Shown piece by piece: positions 13,454 to 64,000 of a stretch of 64,000 bases of DNA. The number at the start of each line of letters is the position of its first letter. The stretch's first letter is position 1. The notes under the pieces are model-generated. The model saw nothing but the letters and a program-made list of their open reading frames with translations. It did no database searches and had not been told where the DNA came from. Made by a program: the position numbers and the translations under genes. Source of the DNA: Strigops habroptila (lineage: Eukaryota > Chordata > Aves > Psittaciformes > Psittacidae); contig NC_044284.2 in assembly GCF_004027225.2 (NCBI RefSeq), forward strand, positions 42,580,420 to 42,644,419, in the 5' to 3' direction.

Positions 13454-16429
13454 TTTTAGGAAGTAATTTCATAAGTGTAAATTGACAGTTATGCTAATGG
13501 AAAGCCAGACTGATGTAGGTGAACATTTTCCAAATAGGAGATGGCTATGGGTGGGAAAGACAAGCCTTTTATCTTTAAAAGTTTTTTAAAAAACCCCCAA
13601 ACTTTAAATGTGTTTTAAGAAGCATCTGATTGAGGGAAATTTTTAAGGCAATTTTAATAATCATTAATGAAAACATCCATTTTTCTATTGCAAACCTGGG
13701 TAGTGTTAACCCAGTCATTGCCAGCAGATGGATCCTACAAATCAGACTGATGCTGGATTCATGGCTCACAGCAGCTCCTCCACACCACATATACTCCATC
13801 TCCCTCAGATCTACTCCCTTTTCACAAGCAAAGCACATCTCCACCTCCAGCCACTAGTGACTATCAGCCTCACCACAGCCCAAATTCCCTCTACTCCGCT
13901 AGCACCAGCCAGCATTGCTCCAAGACCACCAAGCCTAGTGATAGAGAAATCTCAAGCCATAATTTCCCCCATATGCCCATGCCAGAACAGGTCCAACACT
14001 TTACCCTGCTGCTTTGGAGCCCTCCTACACCAAAATCCCAAACTAAAAGATAGGATTTTGCCTTTCCATGTCATCCACCCAGAAGCTGGGTTTGGAGACA
14101 ATCAGTAAAAGAATATGCTTAGCCAACATTAAAAAATACTAGCACTTATAACAGGTATCACCCTTGTACTTTGCAAGAGTGAAGTACACACAAATGCTAG
14201 AGTCTCTAGAAAGAAATTTCCCAACACATAATTTTCTCTTAGAAAGAGCAAGGGCTTTAGAAACACCACAAAATTTACACACAAGCACCTACCCTGCTGT
14301 CCTTCACAAGATCATCACAAATCAGGCCAGGCAGCTTCCCAGGGCACATCTTCCCACCTCCTCCCAAAGCAAGGCAACCTGTGAATCCTGATTTTATAAG
14401 GTTTTGCCCTCCCTCCTGAAACACTTTCACCTAATGACTCACTAATTACATCCCAAATGAGCAAACAGGCACAGATGAGAAGGAAGAGAACACCTTGCAA
14501 CAAAATACAGCTTATTTAATTCTCCATGGAAAGCCTTCTCCTACATGTCAGACATTTCTCTAGTCTTCTTGCTGTGCTTTTTCAGCTCATGTTTGAGGCA
14601 ACAAAGGCCAGATAAGGGCTCAGAGATGTTTTGTAATCACAATGTGATTGTTGAGAGAAAATAGAGCCTGTGCAGTGGTTAAAAGTAAGTCTTCATTTTG
14701 GGCAGCAAGGGGAAATAGCTGCAGGATGACCAAGAACGGAGTCCCAAGCAGTTTGGGTCAGGCAGGCTACCCAGCACTCTGTTCCCAAGACATGATTTGG
14801 TATCTGGAACAAACTGGACACTACGGGGTTGGGGCTGCTGGGGGGTTTTGCAGCAGTTGCCATTTATAGGGTCAGGTGCCATGCTCTTCTATCCTGAAAT
14901 ACAGCAAATCCCCAAAACTAATCCAAGAAATCCAGGCTGTTCCTAGGAAACTACATCTTGCAAAATAAAAATAAAGTTTTCTTTAGAGTGTCACACCATT
15001 TGAGAATATTTTTTTCTGCAGGTTGGACTTGGAAACATTTTATAGCACAGAAACAGCAGAGCAGTGACTGATAAAGGGCAGGAAGGAGAACATGTTATTT
15101 TGAACACCTCAGACAATGAGTTGTGGATCCCTACCCCCAGTTTGGTACCATCAGCACATATTCGTTGAACCTCTCTATGTCAGGGACCTGGAATGAGAGA
15201 AACTCCTATTGGAAAATACCTACCAATACCTTTTAGGTAGTCCTAACACAGAGTTGCCCGTGGCCCCACCATAGAGGACTGGGGGTCATGATGAAGTGAC
15301 AGACCAGGTGAGAGCACTTACGGGGTAACCTGGCCTGCAGAAATGGCTTCCCAGCAGATCCCTCACTGCCTCCCCGAGAGGGAGGCAGAGATAGATGTCA
15401 CCCTCCAAATCCACCAATCTGTCTGTTGGGGATGGAGGACCCTCAAGGTCCAGTTTACTCGCAGACCAGGGAACATTTAATATAGGAAACTCAAGGAGCA
15501 GAAGCTTCCCCCATGGTCTTGCTACCCAACAACACCCTACCCAACTAGGTAGGTTGCTACCCTACCCAGCACCTTGCTGACTGTGGAGATGATTCAAACC
15601 CTTCCCTCTCCGAGTCAAGGGGACACCCCACGCAAGAAAAGACCAGACTCTTTGGTTTTTTGTTGAGGTTTTTTTTTCAGAGATTTTTTGTCTTTTTAAT
15701 TTCATCTTGGTACGCGATTTCTGACAGTGTGTCAGCATCTCCCGCTGGGTCAGCCATCTCTGGACCCCGCTACATTCAGTGTCAGATCGTACGGTGGCGA
15801 TGAGCCAGTGTTTGAGCCTCACAGTCACTTGCATGTCTTTACAGGTTGTTGCTTACATCATTTGTGAACAGCAGCACAAAAGGACACAACGCATGAAAAC
15901 GAGAGTGGGGATGAGGTGAGGGTCAGCTGAAGGCTTGACCCTAGCAGAACTTTCCCCAGGTTCCCATGGCTTTGGCAGGGATGAACACGGGAAGGGAAAT
16001 GCCTCCTTTTTCCTTTGCCTGAGGGGTGGCGATACAGGCTGCAGTGTTTTCCAGGGCCAGGACAGCAGTTCACACTGGTCTAGCACCCATATTTGAGAGT
16101 ACAGGATGGGGTTGCTGGCAGAGGCAGGCTGGGTCCTGCCGTGGGAAGGAGAGAGGTGATGCAGAGAAGCGCAGCTGAGCCTTGATGGGCCTGGATGTCC
16201 ACCAGGTCCAGCAGTATTGTCCACCCCACACTGACCCTGCACTGAACATGTCCAGTCAGGGACCTGGCCACCACGCTATCCCCATCAATCTGCTGGCAGA
16301 GGAGCAGGTCCCTGGAGCCAGCCCTGCTTTGAGTTTCAACTACACCTCAAAACCAGTGGGGCAACCTGAGAGCACCAAGAATAACCAACCCCAAAATCCA
16401 AACCTATCGCCTGAAACGAACTGATGTTC
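13454..16429 (-). other. Distal LMX1A 3' UTR or intergenic DNA
   Basis: Transcribed only if the distal AATAAA near 13450 is used. AT-rich near 13.4-13.7 kb and 14.5-15.0 kb. Nothing coding recognised. Confidence 0.4.
15640..15870. other. Unique CpG-retaining block downstream of LMX1A (3' UTR or CNE)
   Basis: A T-rich stretch followed by CpG-bearing unique sequence (TGGTACGCGATTTC, TCGTACGGTGGCGATG). On the minus strand a 90-codon open frame starts at 15834, basic and unlike any family I recognise. It may be a structured 3' UTR segment or a distal conserved element. Confidence 0.25.
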
Positions 16430-16467
16430 CTTCCCTGCCACTGGGCTTTTGCAACCTAAACATAACA

Positions 16468-16473
16468 TTTATA
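16468..16473 (-). promoter_or_regulatory. Candidate proximal polyadenylation signal TATAAA
   Basis: Minus-strand TATAAA, a known weaker polyadenylation hexamer, 840 bp after the stop codon. It is followed on the minus strand by TGTTATGTTTAGG, which is U/G-rich as downstream elements usually are. Confidence 0.25.
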
Positions 16474-16654
16474 AAAAGTAAATTATTTCATCTTATAACT
16501 TAAGTGCATTGAGTGTTTCCTTAAATATGGTTCACGCTGAAAATAAAGTTACTTTTGCTGTACAGTAAATTTCTGATAGACTTAGAAATAAACTTTGTTG
16601 ATACAATCTGGCAAGTGTGGCTGTGTAGAACATCACCCACAGCCACACGGCTCT

Positions 16655-16703
16655 GCACACACACACCTGTGTGCCCACTCACACACACATACACACACAC
16701 AAA
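16655..16703. repeat. Interrupted (CA)n microsatellite in LMX1A 3' UTR
   Basis: Runs of CACACA interrupted by CCTGTGTGCCC and by a single T. On the transcribed strand this is a TG/UG repeat. It probably varies in length between individuals. Confidence 0.85.
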
Positions 16704-17309
16704 CAGCCCCATCCACAGGGACAGGGATGATGTTAGCGGTTTCTAGCTTTCTATATTCACATGGGAACATCTATCTTCAAAGTCCCTGTGTTTAAACAGC
16801 GAGTGCTCAAGCTGGTCGAGGGAACAGAGGGAAAATCCTGAAGTGAAATTTTCCCTGTGTTTCTCCAAGGCATTGTCAGCTTTTCAAATTTCAAAGCCTG
16901 GCTGATGCTGCAGGCTCTCCCCATGAAGATCAGCAGTTTCCTCTTTCTGCTACTCAGACCAAAGGTGGTGCAGAGGGAATACGGCACCAGGATGCTCCCA
17001 CAGGAGCATCCCCCTCCCCCTGCCTTTCCTTCTGCTGAAACGAGAAATTTGGTTCCCCGTTTGAAATTTGAAAATCCACCAGCCAGCTGCAACAACCACT
17101 CCTGTCCCTAATCCTAGACTCCTAAGAGAAACATGAAACTATGCAACCCATAACTTAACTTGCTCCTTGGGAATCCCAAGCTACAACATATTGTTTGACA
17201 GCATCTCAGCAGTGTCACTTTCCCCTCCCTCCCAACCCCAGGGGCTCTGCAGCCCCTCCTGGAGCAGCGCAGCAGTGGTGGCTGCCCTGTGCGGGGGCCC
17301 ATGTCATGC

Positions 17310-60035
<42,726 letters not shown>

Positions 60036-60075
60036 GGTGAGGAGCCGGGCCGGGCGAGGGGGTCGCGCCGCCCGC
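60036..60075 (-). other. LMX1A: LMX1A 5' UTR portion of the first coding exon
   Basis: Forty bases between a possible splice acceptor (TGTTGGCAG, AG at 60076-60077) and the ATG. The polypyrimidine tract is poor, so direct transcription through this region without splicing is an alternative. A non-coding first exon plus eight coding exons would match the nine-exon layout I recall for mammalian LMX1A. Confidence 0.45.
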
Positions 60076-60403
60076 CTGCCAACACAGCCCGGACACGCGG
60101 CGCTCAGCCCGGCCGCCGGCCCCACCGCTCCCGGCCGGGGCTTCCCCTCCCCGGCTGCCAGCCCGCTCCCGGGACGCCCCGCTCCCCTCCTCCCTCCTTA
60201 TCCTCAGCCAGGAGAAACCCCCCGGACACCCTGCTCCGGCTTCGCAGCCCCTGCCCCAGGCGGGCTCGCAGTGTCCCACCAGCCCCGCGGCTCCGACGTG
60301 GGGGGCGGCCAGCCCCGGGGCCCTCCGCGGCAGCGGTATAGGATGATGCGGGACAGGATGACTTGGGACGGGAGGATGCGGGGCAGCCGTCGGCGGGGCT
60401 CAG

Positions 60404-60416
60404 CCGCTTACCTGGG
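60404..60416 (-). other. LMX1A: Candidate donor of a non-coding LMX1A first exon
   Basis: The minus strand reads CCCCAG then GTAAGC at 60411, a near-consensus 5' splice site in the CpG island. It lies 335 bp upstream of the acceptor before the start codon. Together they suggest a 5' UTR exon ending at 60412 whose start is unknown. Confidence 0.45.
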
Positions 60417-61630
60417 GCGGCCCGGGCGGAGCCTTCCTGCGGGGAGCCGGCGAGAGAGGCGTCCACAGCCACCGCTCCGGCAGGATCCTGCAGCGGTTCC
60501 TGCCTCCCCAGGCTGGCCTCCCCCGGCCTCCCCGCCGCCGGTGCTGCCGGGGTAGGGAGCGAGCCGCGGCGCCCTGGACGGCTCCGGAGCGGAGCGCACC
60601 AACCTGCGGGGAAGCGCCCGTCCGACTGCTGCCAAGGCACATCTCCTGGAGCTGATACCTCCCTGCCCGACCCCCACCCCCTGCCCTCCCCTCTCCACCC
60701 CACTCGAAATAAGTTTCCTCCCCGCTCTCCTGCCTGGTTGCAGGCATCGGCCCCGCCACGCCTCGAGGGGCCGGCGGCTCTTCCCGGCTCCGGGGGGCAC
60801 GACCGGGCCGCCCTGGCTCCGCTCCCTGGCTTTTTTTTTCCCCCCCTTATTTTTTTAGAAAGCGAGCCAAAAAGAGGAAAAGAAAAAAAAGTAATAAAAA
60901 AAAGGTGGAGGGTGGTGGCCCGCCACCGCGGCTCTCCCGCTAGTGAAACCGCCGGGAAACCAGCTCCCTTTCCAGGAGAAGCCCAGGCCGGGAGCTGTCG
61001 GGAAAAGCCGGTCCCGGACCGAGGAGGCAGCGGCCGGGGCGGGCTGCGGTTCCCGGCAGGGATGCGCTCCCCCGCGCTGTGCATTGCCTCGGGCGCCTCG
61101 CTCCCGCTGCCCCGGAGTGTTTAAGGAAAATTAGTGCTGGGAGGGGAGGAGGGAAAAACAAAACAAAAACAAAGGCGGAGAGCTGCCCCGGAGGGCTCGC
61201 CGCCGGTGATGGCTGACACCAAGCAGGGCCCGGTCCGCTACGGGCCCCGGTACCGCGGAGTCACAGGGGGAGGTGGCCCCGGGTAAGCGCCGCTCCGGCT
61301 CCGCCAAACCGCATCGGCTTCGGGGAGGGGAAACCCGCGGAAGACAGATCCCGCCCGGCCGGGGAAGCTGAAACTTGGAGCCTTCCCGCAGCCCCGGCGA
61401 TTTCCCGTCCTGCCCGGCTCTCCCCGGCTCTCCTCCCTGGCGGGGGTTCGCTATTTTTCGGGGAGTTTCACGGGTCCGCAGGCGCGGAGCCACCCGTATC
61501 GGGGCCGGGGCCAGGTACCTGCTGCTGCCGGAGCAGCCTGGGCAGCGCGGCCGCGGCTTCCCCCGGCACGGAGGATGGCCGGGTCCCCCCACTCCGAGTG
61601 GCAAGGGAGAACCGGCTGCGGAGCTGCGAG

Positions 61631-64000
61631 GGACCCGCCACAGGCTCGTGGATGATGGGAGGTTTTTAGGGGCTTCACCTCCTGTGTTCACCAGTGACCT
61701 TGGTACCAGGCACAGGAGCGCTCCCAGCCTCTCTGTGGGGCATCCTCGTCACCGAGTGTTCCCCACGCCCAGATGACGTGGGTGATACAGGCACCAAGGT
61801 CATGTCCTTTGAGAGCTCATAGGAAGCGGAGAGGCCACAGGTTAGCAGGGGTGGATCACCACCCTGCCACAGTCCCACGGGAGAAGGAAATAGACTCCCA
61901 GGACAGCCTCGCTGGATCCCAGTAAAACTACACTGGGAGCTTGGGCACAAAAGCAATGGTACCACGGCACAGGTCAGAGTGAAACAGCTCTAATCCCTCA
62001 CATCCAGAAAGGCTGAGCTGCAGCAGGGAGGCACTGGGCTGTGATGCCTCTGTCTTTGTCTCTCCTGAAGGTCCCCGAGCAGCTCCAGCCAAGTTTCTCG
62101 ATAGCCAGATCCATCAGAGCGACATTTCCAAGACACCAGCCCAGCCAGGACTGCAGCATGACCAAGGGCTCCAGACACTGCACACTGCTCTTCCTCCCTT
62201 TGCAAACCAGCACAGCCATCCCATCCCACCCCACCCACACAGGGCAGTAGATTTTCCTTACACAGGAGTCAGCCACATGGGGGGGGAAAGCCATCCTTTA
62301 GTACTGCTAAAAGCTGTAGTCCTGTACAGGGCACCATGCATATATACTCAGACTGCCCACTTGATTTGGTCGGTTCAGAGATGCAGGAACAGCTGGAAGT
62401 CAGTCCCCCCTGGGTGCTGTCATCTGGTGATTTTCCCCCTCCTCCTCCTCTCTAGGCAAGGAGGGGTCTGGAGACTGCCTTAACCTCACAGCTCTTGTGC
62501 GCAACTTCCAGCTCAGCCTATGAGGGATCAGGCTTGAGAGGTGGACCCCAGCACATAACACCAAGGGGGCTGCAGCAGGGTGTTGCTACCCACGATTTAT
62601 ACACATCTACCAGCTCCCACACAGATCACAGTACTGGAGCACTGGTCTCATGCAAAGGATGGTCACCAGGTGAATCACACCTTCACCTCGGGCAATGGCC
62701 CTACAAAAGATGGAGGCAGTATTTCAGCCAGCTCAGTGCAGCCTCTGCGGGCCAGGGTTTTCATGATTAGCTCACCCAGGGCTGAGTTAGGTGCAGCAGC
62801 CCACATCAGCATTTGAAGAGAATTAAACCAGAGGAGAAGCAGGACTAGGCTTTCTCCTAGCTGTAGGGTCTGCAGGCAGCCAGGTTTACAAAAACGGGGT
62901 GGTCTGGAAAAAACAGCACTGAAGAGAAGCAGCCTGCCAAATTAACAAGCCCGCAGCATTGGAAGAGAGGCCACACATTTCTCCCAGCTATCTTCCCACT
63001 GGGGTTGCCCAGTTCTCATGTTTTGCACTGAGGAGCTTGGGTGGACCAGCAGGTCCACACTGTTCACTACTGGAAGGAGATCAGCACTCAGCTTCAGGGG
63101 TGGCTGGCCACAGTCACAGCAATAGACATGGCTCCGGACAGCAGGGAGCCAAATCCCTCCTCCAGCATCACCTTAACTCTGCCCAGCAAAGCAGATGCAG
63201 AACCATGCAGAAGCAGGGAGGTCTGGACCCAGAAGCATGCACACAGGAGACCAAGGAAGAGGGCAGTTATGAGTTGTGCTTCCCTACACACACTCCAGCC
63301 ATCTCCCTTGAGGACAGGAGTCACTGGGCCAGCTAACCAGCATCATCAAGTGCCTTTAATGCCTGAAGCCAAAGACAAACCGCTGCCCACCACTCAGAAA
63401 AATCCCTTTATACCACTTACCCTGTCAAGAACAGACCACCCTCTCCTTCCTGCCACCCTCACAGCTCTTTATAGGCATCAGCTGCTACAGACCCAGCTGG
63501 GCTGGCCAGCCCTGGTAGAGAAGCAAGCCAGAAATCAATCCACAGCCACAGTGCTGTCAAATATCCTTGGGGGGGGATAAAATGCTTTCCCTTTACCACT
63601 GAAATCCCCTAGCCAAGCCTGTCTCAGGTAGAGCTAATTGTACAGAGAGCATAGGGAGAAAGACAAGAGAGGTGTGGGGTGACAGCCACTGGCCTTGCAT
63701 AGGTCTGGGTTGGTCCTTCTCCACCAACACTGACAAATGGCTGGGGATTTATCACGGCTTGTCTTTGTATCATGTTTTCCACCACAATGTACCTCACCAT
63801 GAAATAAAAGCAAACATCTCCTGAAAGAGGATATACACACTGCTTACCATTGCCATCATCAGCTCTAAGGAGTCCCAAATCAGTGTAATTTCTCCTCTGC
63901 CTCCTCCTCCCCATGCCCTCTGGTGCTCCAGGAGGTACCAAGTCTGCACAGCCTCCCCAGCTTCCCAGCTGGGCCTTTGATGGGACAGCAGAAAGCTGAG
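61631..64000. other. Upstream flank of LMX1A, no gene seen
   Basis: CpG density falls sharply after about 61.6 kb and the sequence becomes ordinary unique DNA. Open frames up to 179 codons (for example 63041-63580 on the plus strand) show no recognisable domain. The human-order neighbour RXRG is not reached. Confidence 0.65.

Larger units (their letters stand above)
16430..17309 (-). other. LMX1A: LMX1A 3' UTR, proximal part
   Basis: This sequence follows the stop codon on the minus strand. It is GC-moderate near the stop and becomes AU-rich at 16430-16600. It holds a compound TG/CA microsatellite at 16655-16703. A non-canonical TATAAA hexamer in a U-rich setting lies at 16468-16473. The true 3' end cannot be fixed from sequence; the UTR could continue to about 13.4 kb, where the first AATAAA occurs. 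Confidence 0.55.

Noticed and set aside
60104..61084. 326-codon minus-strand open frame upstream of LMX1A, the longest in the window
   Set aside because: It lies in the CpG island, where stop codons are rare. The translation is Arg/Gly/Pro/Ala-rich with no domain, and it ends just before the LMX1A start in sequence expected to be promoter and 5' UTR.
63041..63580. 179-codon plus-strand frame in the upstream flank
   Set aside because: Composition and lack of any domain or splice structure suggest chance.

Overview
The window is vertebrate nuclear DNA, most likely from a bird. It carries one recognisable gene, the LIM-homeodomain transcription factor LMX1A, complete in its coding part and lying entirely on the minus strand. 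Eight coding exons (59960-60035, 59224-59410, 22917-23149, 18396-18565, 18166-18243, 17993-18062, 17687-17857, 17310-17470) join with GT/AG introns in consistent phase. They give a 381-residue protein with two intact LIM zinc fingers, a complete homeodomain and the conserved C-terminal tail. The bird assignment is inference. It rests on the compact gene (about 43 kb from start to stop codon), few interspersed repeats, one CR1-like fragment, frequent A/C-rich or T/G-rich low-complexity tracts, and GC-rich small introns.

Layout from right to left, following transcription. 61.7-64 kb is upstream flank with no gene seen. 59.1-61.6 kb is a strong CpG island holding the promoter, a probable non-coding first exon, and coding exons 1 and 2. 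23.2-59.2 kb is a single 36-kb intron with no recognisable gene but several unique, AT-rich, homeodomain-motif-rich blocks that look like conserved regulatory elements. It also has a second small CpG-rich patch at 55.4-55.85 kb, a CR1-like fragment at 38.1 kb and a few minisatellites. 17.3-23.15 kb holds exon 3 (second LIM domain), a 4.35-kb intron with a candidate enhancer at 20.3-20.7 kb, and then five tightly packed exons encoding the homeodomain and C-terminus. Left of 17.3 kb lies the 3' UTR, whose end is uncertain, and then downstream intergenic DNA to position 1.

In the vertebrate LMX1A locus as I know it (human 1q23.3), the gene lies between PBX1 on the 3' side and RXRG on the 5' side. 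Neither neighbour is visible here. I saw no operon, CRISPR array, RNA gene, viral gene or novel multi-gene system. The most useful leads are regulatory: intronic blocks with palindromic homeodomain or CRE motifs, a TATA/CCAAT arrangement inside intron 2, and a short stop-free intron of 3n length between the homeodomain and C-terminal exons. Conservation could not be measured, so every 'conserved-looking' statement is a judgement from base composition and motif content.
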